A stretch of DNA of 12,661 bases. It comes from Bacteroidota bacterium. Lineage in GTDB: Bacteria > Bacteroidota > Bacteroidia > Bacteroidales > B18-G4. A model generated the notes under the pieces. That model saw only the letters and a list, made by a program, of their open reading frames with translations, was not told the DNA's origin and did no database searches. The stretch covers positions 1 through 12,661 of the forward strand of contig DAOVZP010000009.1 of NCBI GenBank assembly GCA_030635045.1, written 5' to 3'. Numbering within the stretch: position 1 is the stretch's first letter; each line of letters starts with the position of its first letter. Positions 5,688 through 12,661 of this stretch are shown one piece after another. The translations under genes and the position numbers were made by a program.

Positions 5688-7484
5688 ATGAAATATTTAT
5701 TATCAATACTATCAATTGCGATTGTGAGTATATCTGCGGTTGCTCAGGTCATACCTGAAGACCGCAGGGTTGACTGGAGTGTTATTTTGGACAATATGGA
5801 AATTACACAACCAGACATGCAGGTTAATGTAATGGATTATGGCGCCACAGGCAGTGGAATCACGGATGACCGGCAAGCAGTTATAAATGCTATATCGGGT
5901 TTAGGTGGTGAGCACGGCTACGTATATTTTCCTCCCGGAAGATATTTAATCAAAGGCCCTATTGGTCTGCCAGACAGTTGTGTGCTTAAGGGAGATGGTT
6001 CTGACAGTACTACTTTATTGTTTGATCTTGAGGGTGTAGCAACAAATTGCATCTCAATATCGAAAGCTCAAACGCAGGATTTTACGAACATAACCGGGGG
6101 ACTTAACAAAGGAAATAACCTTATCACTATTGAAAACCCTGCCTTATTTACACCCGGAGATTATATCGAGATCCGTCAGGAAAACGGAAGCTGGGACGTT
6201 GTTCCGATCTCCTGGGCAGATTACTCAGTTGGGCAATTAACCCGGGTTAGTTCCATTGTGGACAATAATCTGTTAATTGAAAGTGGGTTACGGATTGATT
6301 ATTCCGCAGAGTTGAGCCCGGAAGTGAGGCCTGTAGTTCCAATATCTAACAGTGGTATTCAGTGTTTAAAAATTCAACGTCTGGATGAGCCTGTTGAAGG
6401 TTCAGGCGCCAATATATACATGTACATGGCAGCCAATTGCTTTGTCAGAGGTGTTGAAAGTGATACCAGTGTCGGTGCCCATGTGTCTGTAAGTTCAAGC
6501 CTTAATATCCTGATAGACGGAAACTATTTTCATCATGCATTTACTTACGACGGAACAGGTATGCGAGGTTATGGCGTAGCTCTTAGCATGCACACCAGTG
6601 AATGCCTGATCACCAATAATATTTTCAGATATCTGCGACATGCAATGATGATAAAAACAGGTTCGAATGGTAATATTTTCTCATATAATTATTCTATTGA
6701 ACCACACCGGTCTGAACCTATTCCGGATGCATCAGCAGATATTTCTTTTCATGGCCATTACCCCTTTTCAAACCTTTGGGAAGGTAACATAGCACAAAAC
6801 ATTGTAATTGACCATTACTGGGGACCATCTGGTCCTTATAATACTCTTTTCAGGAACCGTGCGGAACTTTGGGGCATAATAATGACGACCAGCGCATTAA
6901 AGGAAACCGACAAACAGAATTTTGTTGGCAGTGAGACGACAAATACAGAATTAGTGCATGGTTTATATATTTTAACGGGAACTGATCACTTTGAATATGG
7001 TAATAACATACTTGGAAATATTTTACCTCCAGGAACCACCGACCTTCCTGATAACAGCTATTATTTGGATGAAGCCCCTGATTTTTGGGGTGAGTTTATG
7101 GAATGGCCATCCGTAGGTATACCTGTTGAACTGGGGACAGGAAATATTCCTGCCAGGATGCGGTACGAATCCGGGCAGAATTATACCATATGCCCGGACA
7201 GTATTATTACAGATATTGATGAACCAGCTAACACATTATCTGACTTGAGGATCTGGCCCAATCCGGCAATTTCATATTTGAATATTTCAGTTCCAAGATC
7301 AAATAGCACCATATCTATATCCCTTTATAACCTGCTTGGTAAAACTGAATACTCGTGTATCATCAAAAATAATTTTAATGAACCCATCACCATTCCACTT
7401 GATCATGTCAGGAGAGGTATTTATTTGGTAACTTTTGTCGATGATAAAACGACCATCACGCGCAAGTTAATCGTTACCAAATAA
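5688..7484 (+). CDS. Secreted right-handed beta-helix (pectate-lyase-like) protein with T9SS sorting domain
   Basis: 598 residues with a signal peptide (1-20, MKYLLSILSIAIVSISAVAQ). The segment VNVMDYGATGSGITDDRQAV (46-65), followed by YVYFPPGRYLIKGPI (78-92), is the classic opening of pectate-lyase-3/GH28-like beta-helix proteins. Residues about 95-440 continue in a coil pattern of Asn-rich turns: NILIDGNYFHHAF (273-285), CLITNNIFRYL (306-316), NIFSYNYS (329-336) and NLWEGNIAQNIVIDHYW (362-378). Residues about 515-598 are a T9SS type A sorting domain, seen in RIWPNPAISYLNI (521-533), SLYNLLGKT and the closing RGIYLVTF...RKLIV. The protein should be exported by Sec and then sent through the outer membrane by T9SS, to be released or anchored. 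The fold suggests binding or cleaving a polysaccharide, but I cannot identify catalytic residues. The gene reads alone, toward the next gene, with 22 bp between stops. Confidence 0.85.
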   Translation: MKYLLSILSIAIVSISAVAQVIPEDRRVDWSVILDNMEITQPDMQVNVMDYGATGSGITDDRQAVINAISGLGGEHGYVYFPPGRYLIKGPIGLPDSCVLKGDGSDSTTLLFDLEGVATNCISISKAQTQDFTNITGGLNKGNNLITIENPALFTPGDYIEIRQENGSWDVVPISWADYSVGQLTRVSSIVDNNLLIESGLRIDYSAELSPEVRPVVPISNSGIQCLKIQRLDEPVEGSGANIYMYMAANCFVRGVESDTSVGAHVSVSSSLNILIDGNYFHHAFTYDGTGMRGYGVALSMHTSECLITNNIFRYLRHAMMIKTGSNGNIFSYNYSIEPHRSEPIPDASADISFHGHYPFSNLWEGNIAQNIVIDHYWGPSGPYNTLFRNRAELWGIIMTTSALKETDKQNFVGSETTNTELVHGLYILTGTDHFEYGNNILGNILPPGTTDLPDNSYYLDEAPDFWGEFMEWPSVGIPVELGTGNIPARMRYESGQNYTICPDSIITDIDEPANTLSDLRIWPNPAISYLNISVPRSNSTISISLYNLLGKTEYSCIIKNNFNEPITIPLDHVRRGIYLVTFVDDKTTITRKLIVTK

Positions 7485-7506
7485 TCATCAGTGAAATAAT
7501 GAATTA

Positions 7507-8778
7507 TTATTCTATTATGATCTTTTCGATAGCATAACTATTTCCGGCAATAACATGCAGCATATATATTCCAGGTGCAATTTCAGGTATACTAAGACTA
7601 ATAGTAGTTTTCTTTCTTTTACTATTTATTTTATGTTTCTGTGCCAGCATACTTCTTCCCAATAAATTATAAATATTTATGAAACACTCTTCTTCTCCCG
7701 GCTGAAAAATATCAATCTTCAGCTTATCGGATCTGACAGGGTTGGGATGAACCCGAATCAACAAATCCTCATTTAATTCGGGCAAAAAACAAAATGTTGT
7801 ATCTGTCCATATTGCAGTATTCAGTTTAAATACTTGCTGATCAATAATTGATTTCTCACAGGATAGCAGTGCATTGTATCCGTTTTTGAAGCAGATCCCT
7901 TCAGTCTGGGCACCTAACATCCCATCCATATCTATCCTTCTTTTATGTCCGGAGAAGAATTCATTTTCGTAATAATCAAACAATAAAAACAGAAATGGCT
8001 TATAGTTTTTGTACCCACTCATGATCACCTGATTATTATCACCAGAATATCCAGCCCCGGTAATCAGGCCATCAACATCAAAGGAATCAACAGGCAAAAT
8101 ACTGTAGGTGCCTGAAACAGTGGGTAATTCATAAAGCCTTGTCGTCTGACTGACCCAGTTTTTTGTAAAAAGATAAAGCATGTTATCCACACATGTTATC
8201 GCCTCACAATCATACTCATTAGCGTTATAAGATGGAGTAAAATCATGCTGATCCCCGTAGGAAAAGGAAATGACCCCGGCAGAAACGCTTGCATTTCCAA
8301 TGGGAGGAATGCTGGATTTATCCAGTTTATATACTTTCAGGTCTTTGCGATTACCATTATTATTACCAAAATCCCCAACATAGATATTATCCTCGTCCTG
8401 GGTAATATCTTCCCAATCTGTATTTTCAGCATTTAAGACTGTGATACTTTGAATAATCTCACCGCTAATCGTATCAACCTTATAGATCACGGGTAATCCT
8501 CCGCTATCATTAAAGGTCCAAATGCCTCCTGCCCAGAACATCAACCCCGAGGTTTCATCAAGGGAAGCTGGCAATTCGAGGTATTGCTGAGGCGTGAATG
8601 AAGTGGGTTCATAAATACATGATCCGTCATTCCATGTAGCAGCCGGGTTAAAATTAATTGCATTGGGATCAGTGCATCCATATACCTGGGAGAACAATGA
8701 TGGTGCGGAATGCAGCAATAAAAAGAAGATCGCAATACGAAACAAGTTGTGAAAAACCAGTGTGTTCAATTTAATCAT
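7507..8778 (-). CDS. Secreted beta-propeller-like protein with GCTDP motif and T9SS sorting domain
   Basis: 423 residues. A signal sequence (about 1-30, ends SAPSLFSQ) is followed by one copy of the Bacteroidota surface-protein motif GCTDPNAINFNP...NDGSCIY (34-56), a short Asp/Asn-rich, Cys-bracketed repeat. Residues 60-335 look like propeller blades: DETSGLMFWAGGIWTFNDSG (74-93), NTDWEDIT (119-126), IYVGDFGNNNGNRKDLKVYK (132-151), EYDCEAITCVDNMLYLFTK (188-206) and QTEGICFKNGYNAL (291-304). The repeated W/Y-E-(D/A)-I-T and T-E-G-I motifs resemble SdiA-regulated or phytase-like propellers. The C-terminal sorting domain begins at IRVHPNPVRSDKL (341-353) and ends GIYMLHVIAGNSYAIEKIII. Ligand and activity are unknown. 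It lies 136 bp downstream of another T9SS cargo gene on the same strand and is convergent with the beta-helix gene. Confidence 0.83.
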   Translation of the reverse strand: MIKLNTLVFHNLFRIAIFFLLLHSAPSLFSQVYGCTDPNAINFNPAATWNDGSCIYEPTSFTPQQYLELPASLDETSGLMFWAGGIWTFNDSGGLPVIYKVDTISGEIIQSITVLNAENTDWEDITQDEDNIYVGDFGNNNGNRKDLKVYKLDKSSIPPIGNASVSAGVISFSYGDQHDFTPSYNANEYDCEAITCVDNMLYLFTKNWVSQTTRLYELPTVSGTYSILPVDSFDVDGLITGAGYSGDNNQVIMSGYKNYKPFLFLLFDYYENEFFSGHKRRIDMDGMLGAQTEGICFKNGYNALLSCEKSIIDQQVFKLNTAIWTDTTFCFLPELNEDLLIRVHPNPVRSDKLKIDIFQPGEEECFINIYNLLGRSMLAQKHKINSKRKKTTISLSIPEIAPGIYMLHVIAGNSYAIEKIIIE

Positions 8779-8818
8779 AAATCTCTTTTTTTATATGTTT
8801 TCAGCTTATTCTGACGCA

Positions 8819-8839
8819 ATCCTGTGATGATCATAGGAT
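8819..8839. promoter_or_regulatory. 21-bp near-perfect palindrome upstream of the 8778 gene (candidate operator)
   Basis: The arms ATCCTGTGAT and ATCATAGGAT flank a central G at 8829; nine of ten base pairs match and the tenth is a G/T mismatch. The centre lies about 50 bp upstream of the minus-strand start codon at 8778, where a dimeric regulator could bind near the promoter. There is no T-tract on either side, so it is a poor Rho-independent terminator for the gene ending at 8915. Confidence 0.4.
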
Positions 8840-8914
8840 CGACAACACCGTATGCTCTTACCCTATTTCAAATCCTACTATAATTGCAACAATACATCCT
8901 GGTTCTACGGCAGA

Positions 8915-10654
8915 TCATTTCAACAAAATCACCTTTCCTCCTCCCGCCTGATGGTCAGCCTGCAGCCTGATATAATAGATTCCATTCGGAAGATCACTGA
9001 TATCAATTTCAAGTTCATATTTGCCCGGCATCTGCTCTTCCTTTATCAATTGCTTTATCCTTCTTCCTGAAATCGAATATAAATCACATATTGTCTGGCC
9101 TTTAACATTAATCTTGTAATTAAAATATACAATTTTTGAGGCTGGATTGGGGTAGATGCTGTATTGGGGATCTTTATCATTATTGGCATCCGGGATATTA
9201 ACGCTTGATATGGATATATTGACTTCTTGTAACACCGGCGAGAGTGCATTGTCAGTTGTACTTAAGCAGGCTTTGTATTGCATCCACGTATCATTTTGAT
9301 GGATCACACTTAAGGGTTCACCGGAGCTTTCATAATAACTCTGTACGGTACCATCCGGACCGGTAAAATCTTTGCTTTCCAGACCTGTTTCGGAAGTGGC
9401 TGTCCTTAGCTGGAATTTCACCAATGTTTCCCCGGGAGTCAATGCAGTCCATTGGATCGTTCCGGCACCGATCAGCATACCAAAGTTATGTTTCCTGGAA
9501 ATAAGGCTTCCTTCAGGAGCAGAAGCCGAGACATATACTTTCCCGGATGAGGTTGTATCATTAACTCCGACATATAACCTGCCGTGATACACCTGGATAG
9601 ATTCAATTTCTTCAAAGGTATTACCCAGTGATGAACAAATCTCCCATATATTACCATCCGGGCTACTATATAACAGCCCATTTCCCCCTCCTCCATAAAG
9701 TGTATCCTTATAAAATCCAAGGCCTCTTGCCACTCGTTTGCCTGTTGATGTAGAATAGGTCATTCCGGAAAAAGGGAGATTTACCGTATTCCACTCCAGG
9801 CCATTATAAATATGTAAGAACCGCCCATTGAGGTAATAAAACACATCCTGATATTCCTGCAATTTCCCAACGCTGGGAGCAAGAGAATCAAAAGGGATAC
9901 TTGTCCAGTTACTACCATCGAACCTGAAAACAACATTGCCTTCAGGGAGTTTAGTGTCACTTTGAATATAAAGAGTATCATTATAAATGCCCATCATATA
10001 GAACCTCCGGGAATCCGAACCAACAGCCGAAACGCTGAAAACCTCTGTAAATGAATCTCCATCATCTGTGCTTTTATATACAATTCCACTATAATTATTC
10101 AGATCTGTCCCTGTTGTCACGTACATGGCATCATTAAAAAAGATCAGATCGAAAACATGAAGCCCGTGTGGAACGGTTTCTTTTCTTACCCATTCGTTTC
10201 CATCATAGATATAAATGTTGCCCCAGTCCCAGCTGCCCTGGGAATCTACGCCGGGAATATATAATTTGTCGTTATACTTTCTCAGCTGTATCACGCCCTG
10301 CTCCCAGACATTATATTCCCATTGAAAGTTGTTTGCAGCATAATCATATGACAAAACTTCACCGCCGTCTATTGCAACAGGGGCAGTGCAAGCCGCCAAA
10401 AATAACTTATCGGCATATATTTCCATATCCCATATGCCTTCCAGGTTGGTAGGCGCAAAAGCAAAAACCATGTTAGAGGGATCATTTAAAAGCAATAATT
10501 CGCCACCACTAACGTCAGGATCAACATTTTCTGTGATGGAATACTGTTGCCCGGACCAATCGCTTTGTATCCATGATGTCTGTCCATAAATAATGGTAAG
10601 AGACAGAAACTCCAATATGATTTGTGTCGTTATCGCCAGAAGGATTGTTTTCAT
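8915..10654 (-). CDS. Secreted beta-propeller/Asp-box protein with T9SS sorting domain
   Basis: 579 residues with a signal peptide (about 1-25, MKTILLAITT...IIYGQ). Residues 60-380 form repeated units of the type 'xxLYxGxxxxxxGxVYxxxDGxxW', for example NDKLYIPGV (128-136), NDAMYVTTG (174-182), NDTLYIQSD (225-233), KDTLYGGGGNGLLYSSPDG (316-334) and HGRLYVGVN (357-365). STDDGDSF (195-202) fits the Asp-box pattern, and SPDGNIW (331-337) is a shortened form. This suggests a six- or seven-blade propeller like sialidase/BNR or Kelch proteins, without a recognisable catalytic set. Residues 395-485 are a beta-sandwich module (IQWTALTPGETLVKFQLRTA, ending MQYKACLSTTDNALSPVLQE) common in multidomain secreted proteins. 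YSIYPNPASKIVYF (498-511) to PNGIYYIRL (556-564) is the T9SS sorting domain. The role is unknown. A 5' leader hairpin is listed separately. Confidence 0.83.
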   Translation of the reverse strand: MKTILLAITTQIILEFLSLTIIYGQTSWIQSDWSGQQYSITENVDPDVSGGELLLLNDPSNMVFAFAPTNLEGIWDMEIYADKLFLAACTAPVAIDGGEVLSYDYAANNFQWEYNVWEQGVIQLRKYNDKLYIPGVDSQGSWDWGNIYIYDGNEWVRKETVPHGLHVFDLIFFNDAMYVTTGTDLNNYSGIVYKSTDDGDSFTEVFSVSAVGSDSRRFYMMGIYNDTLYIQSDTKLPEGNVVFRFDGSNWTSIPFDSLAPSVGKLQEYQDVFYYLNGRFLHIYNGLEWNTVNLPFSGMTYSTSTGKRVARGLGFYKDTLYGGGGNGLLYSSPDGNIWEICSSLGNTFEEIESIQVYHGRLYVGVNDTTSSGKVYVSASAPEGSLISRKHNFGMLIGAGTIQWTALTPGETLVKFQLRTATSETGLESKDFTGPDGTVQSYYESSGEPLSVIHQNDTWMQYKACLSTTDNALSPVLQEVNISISSVNIPDANNDKDPQYSIYPNPASKIVYFNYKINVKGQTICDLYSISGRRIKQLIKEEQMPGKYELEIDISDLPNGIYYIRLQADHQAGGGKVILLK

Positions 10655-10680
10655 GATAACTGCTTGACTGCTCTATGATT

Positions 10681-10701
10681 TTTTCATCAGGGTGATGAAG
10701 A
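10681..10701 (-). ncRNA. 5' leader hairpin upstream of the 10654 gene
   Basis: On the plus strand TTCATCA (10683-10689), GGG, TGATGAA (10693-10699) form a perfect 7-bp stem with a 3-nt loop, extended outward by a T/G and a T/A pair. In the minus-strand transcript the hairpin lies about 27-47 nt before the start codon at 10654 and is followed by an A-run. It could affect leader stability or ribosome access. It is a structure seen in the sequence, not a known RNA family. Confidence 0.35.
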
Positions 10702-10767
10702 TTAGTTGAGTGCCGCTTGCCGGCCAGTATTTGATCCGGGTACTCAAGCCTTCGGCAATTAAACAAA

Positions 10768-10775
10768 CAAATTTA
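10768..10775 (-). promoter_or_regulatory. Candidate -7 promoter element for the 10654 gene
   Basis: Read on the minus strand this is TAAATTTG, a perfect match to TAnnTTTG. It would start a transcript near 10760 with a leader of roughly 105 nt that includes the hairpin at 10681-10701. No TTTG is present at the expected -33 distance, so support is partial. Confidence 0.25.
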
Positions 10776-10910
10776 ATAAATCTTGCTGATTATACCTTAC
10801 GCCAGTCAGAACCTGAAAACAGAGGACATAACAAGAGTGAATTTGCATAGGTTTTTAAAAAATAGCGGCAAACACTTTTAACCTTTTTCAATCAAATTAA
10901 AAATTGACAA

Positions 10911-10942
10911 TTGACAGTCGCCTAATTATCCTGTCCTGTCAA
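10911..10942 (-). terminator. Candidate terminator of the aldehyde dehydrogenase gene
   Basis: In the minus-strand transcript TTGACAG (10942-10936) pairs perfectly with CTGTCAA (10917-10911) across an 18-nt loop. The stem is followed by TTGTCAATTTTTAATTTG, which is U-rich. It lies about 26 nt past the stop codon at 10968. The stem is short and the loop large, so efficiency is doubtful. Confidence 0.35.
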
Positions 10943-10967
10943 GGCAAGTATATTAATAAATTGATGC

Positions 10968-12389
10968 CTATTTATCCTTAACCAATAACCTCGGCTCAAG
11001 CATATCATGAATGCTGTATTTCACCCCTTCTCTTCCTAAACCGGAATCCTTCACACCACCATATGGCATATGGTCGACACGAAATCCCGGGATATCGTTG
11101 ATCATGATGCCTCCAACCTCCAGGTGACGGAATGCATCGTTCATCTGGCTGATCTCATTGGTAAATACCCCTGCCTGCAGCCCATACCTGCTGTCGTTAA
11201 TCTTTTCAAGCGCATCTTTAAAGTCCGTATATTTTTCGATTGTCACCACAGGGCCAAATATCTCCAGACCACATACTTTCATTGATGAGGCAGTGTTGGT
11301 GAGAACGGTTGGCTCATAATAGCTGCCATTCCTGTTTCCGCCACAAAGCAGTTCAGCTCCTGATTCCAGCGCTTCTTTAACCCAGTTTTCGACCCTTTCG
11401 GCATTGGCATCATCTATCATTGAGGAAATGTCGGTGTGTTCCTCCATCGGATCTCCCTTCTTCAATGTTTTTACTGCGGCAATGAATTTCCGCGTAAACT
11501 CGTCAAATATTTTTTCCTGAACGTAGATGCGCTGGGTATGAATACACACCTGGCCCGAATATGCGAAGCTTCCTGTAATGCACTTCTTCACGGCCTTATC
11601 AAGATCAGCAATTTCACTAACTATTACTCCTGCATTACCACCCAGTTCGAGGGCAACTTTTTTCTTTCCTGCCTGGGATTTCATTTTCCAGCCAACGACC
11701 GGTGAGCCGGTGAAAGTAAGTAAGCCAAATCGTTCATCAGTCACCATGCTGTTCCCTGTTTCCCTGCTCATTGGCAAGATGGATACTGCACCTTTCGGAA
11801 GCTCGGTATTATCTATTATCTGTGCCAGCCTCAATGTGGAGAGTGGAGTGGATGATGAAGGCTTGAGAATGATTGGACAGCCGGCGGCTATGGCCGGGGC
11901 CAGCTTATGTACTGCGAGGTTTAGAGGGAAATTGAATGGTGATATTCCCGCCACGAGGCCTACCGGGAAATAACGCACAATCGCTTCTTTCCCCTCACCG
12001 GCGGCAGTCCATTCAATATCAATGTATTCGCCTGGCAGACGCTTGCTTTCTTCTGCAGCAATAGTGAATGTTTGGATGGCCCTGTCTACTTCACCCAGGG
12101 CATATCGTATCGGTTTGCCTGATTCAGCGGTGATGATCCGGGCAAGATCCTGTATCGACTCATTCATTTGAGAAGCGATCTGCATCAGGATGCCATACTT
12201 CTTGCCTGATGGCAGGTCTATAAGGGTTTCCTTCACCGACAAAGCCTTTATGATCGCCTCTTCAAGCTCCGGTTTTCCGGCCTTGTAAGTCGTTGCCAGC
12301 TCTTCATTATTATAAGGATTGTAAACCCTTAACAGATCATCAGTTTTGCGAAACTCTCCTCCCAGATATATTTGATAGATCTTATCCAT
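10968..12389 (-). CDS. NAD(P)-dependent aldehyde dehydrogenase
   Basis: 473 residues from the ATG at 12389. The reading frame also permits a TTG at 12398, but ATG is the better start and gives MDKIYQIYLGGEF, normal for the family. Rossmann and active-site features (numbered from this ATG): SPFNFPLN with oxyanion N153, ILKPSS with cofactor-binding K176, FTGSPVVGWK (226-235), LELGGN with general base E248, SGQVC with nucleophile C282, LEIFGP with E376, and the end signature MPYGGVKDSGLGREGVKYSI. All catalytic residues are present, so it should oxidise an aldehyde to an acid in the cytoplasm. The sequence style (KKVALELGGNAGV, GQVCIHTQRIYV) resembles the GapN/PhnY/y4uC-like branch, whose substrates range from glyceraldehyde-3-phosphate to lactaldehyde and phosphonoacetaldehyde. 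The substrate cannot be set from sequence. It appears monocistronic and is divergent from the gene at 12571. Confidence 0.9.
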   Translation of the reverse strand: MDKIYQIYLGGEFRKTDDLLRVYNPYNNEELATTYKAGKPELEEAIIKALSVKETLIDLPSGKKYGILMQIASQMNESIQDLARIITAESGKPIRYALGEVDRAIQTFTIAAEESKRLPGEYIDIEWTAAGEGKEAIVRYFPVGLVAGISPFNFPLNLAVHKLAPAIAAGCPIILKPSSSTPLSTLRLAQIIDNTELPKGAVSILPMSRETGNSMVTDERFGLLTFTGSPVVGWKMKSQAGKKKVALELGGNAGVIVSEIADLDKAVKKCITGSFAYSGQVCIHTQRIYVQEKIFDEFTRKFIAAVKTLKKGDPMEEHTDISSMIDDANAERVENWVKEALESGAELLCGGNRNGSYYEPTVLTNTASSMKVCGLEIFGPVVTIEKYTDFKDALEKINDSRYGLQAGVFTNEISQMNDAFRHLEVGGIMINDIPGFRVDHMPYGGVKDSGLGREGVKYSIHDMLEPRLLVKDK

Positions 12390-12415
12390 AAAGTTCAAAT
12401 AATGAAAACTTATTT

Positions 12416-12423
12416 CAAAGATA
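12416..12423 (-). promoter_or_regulatory. Candidate -7 promoter element for the aldehyde dehydrogenase gene
   Basis: On the minus strand this reads TATCTTTG, a perfect TAnnTTTG match. Initiation near 12409 would give a leader of about 20 nt to the ATG at 12389 and would place the TTG at 12398 within it. No good TTTG is found at the usual -33 spacing. Confidence 0.3.
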
Positions 12424-12570
12424 ATATTCCCTTGAATATACTTGTGTAGGTTTATTTGTTCTATCGGTTATATCTTTCATATCAAAAATCACAAAACGAA
12501 AATCAAATCGAACAAACAGAATTTCAACTACAGAATTATAAACTATTTGCATATATTTGAATTCACTAAT

Positions 12571-12661
12571 ATGTTTAATAAAGGTAAGTCGGCTTTTTGG
12601 AAAAACCTTCCTGTTAATGACAGGCCGGCCTTGTATTTTTTGCCTTTATTGCTGATCATCT
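12571..12661 (+). CDS. N-terminus of a probable membrane protein (partial, runs off window)
   Basis: An ATG at 12571 opens a frame of 30 codons with no stop to the right edge. It begins with a short basic stretch (MFNKGKSAFWKNLPVNDRPA) and turns into a hydrophobic run (LYFLPLLLII), as at the first transmembrane helix of many inner-membrane proteins such as transport permeases. It is divergent from the aldehyde dehydrogenase across 181 bp. TATATTTG at 12552-12559 matches the -7 promoter box but would leave only a very short leader. The family cannot be identified from so few residues, and a chance open frame is possible. Confidence 0.5.
   Translation, partial: MFNKGKSAFWKNLPVNDRPALYFLPLLLII

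Larger units (their letters stand above)
10655..10967. other. Intergenic region (313 bp) with leader hairpin and terminator-like repeat
   Basis: No gene is supported here. On the minus strand it carries the 3' end of the aldehyde dehydrogenase transcript, with a hairpin at 10911-10942, and then the promoter and leader of the secreted gene starting at 10654. The short direct repeat TTGACAATTGACA lies at 10904-10916. Confidence 0.65.

Noticed and set aside
7485..7508. AT-rich palindrome AATAATGAATTATT between the convergent stops of the beta-helix and 7507 genes, considered as a bidirectional terminator.
   Set aside because: The fully paired form leaves only a 2-nt loop and the shortened stem is five A/T pairs, too weak to support a call.
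11578..11973. A 131-codon plus-strand open frame inside the aldehyde dehydrogenase region.
   Set aside because: It is antisense to the conserved catalytic core of the dehydrogenase, has no recognisable family features, and is explained by codon bias of the real gene.
12390..12398. A TTG at 12398 as the start of the aldehyde dehydrogenase.
   Set aside because: It adds only three residues, is a rarer start codon, and no ribosome binding site is seen; the ATG at 12389 is preferred.
12621..12631. GC-rich palindrome AGGCCGGCCT followed by a T-run, considered as a terminator.
   Set aside because: It falls inside the better-supported open frame starting at 12571, the perfect palindrome leaves no loop, and no gene would end just before it.

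Overview
The window looks like chromosomal DNA of a member of the Bacteroidota. The main evidence is three secreted proteins that each end in a type IX secretion system (T9SS) type A sorting domain. Supporting signs are the AT-rich intergenic DNA, weak or absent Shine-Dalgarno sequences, and several matches to the Bacteroidota -7 promoter element TAnnTTTG. I cannot name a genus.

Left part (1-3046, all minus strand): a tight operon read right to left. It encodes a small acyl carrier protein, an asparagine-synthase-like glutamine amidotransferase (2 bp after the carrier gene), and an NAD-synthase-like ammonia ligase (19 bp further on) that is cut by the left window edge. Both enzymes belong to the ATP-pyrophosphatase fold that activates carboxylates as adenylates and then amidates them. 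With a carrier protein beside them, they suggest a biosynthetic amidation module, perhaps for a surface polysaccharide, lipid or small metabolite, rather than plain asparagine or NAD synthesis. This is the least explained system in the window.

Middle (3092-5687): a single minus-strand gene for a predicted exported TPR sensor joined through one membrane helix to a class III cyclase. Its residues predict adenylate rather than guanylate specificity. Downstream of it lies a REP-like palindromic repeat. Upstream is a 314 bp divergent intergenic region with a 9-bp dyad, a short tRNA-3'-end-like fragment and a reasonable Bacteroidota promoter for the next gene.

Right-centre (5688-10654): three T9SS cargo genes. 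The first is a right-handed beta-helix (pectate-lyase-like) protein on the plus strand. It converges on two minus-strand genes encoding beta-propeller-like secreted proteins. These are probably cell-surface or extracellular proteins; no enzyme activity can be assigned with confidence.

Right end (10968-12661): a minus-strand aldehyde dehydrogenase with an intact active site. Its best start is an ATG at 12389, not the TTG three codons upstream. Divergent from it, a probable membrane protein begins at 12571 and runs off the window. I saw no rRNA, complete tRNA, CRISPR array or transposase.
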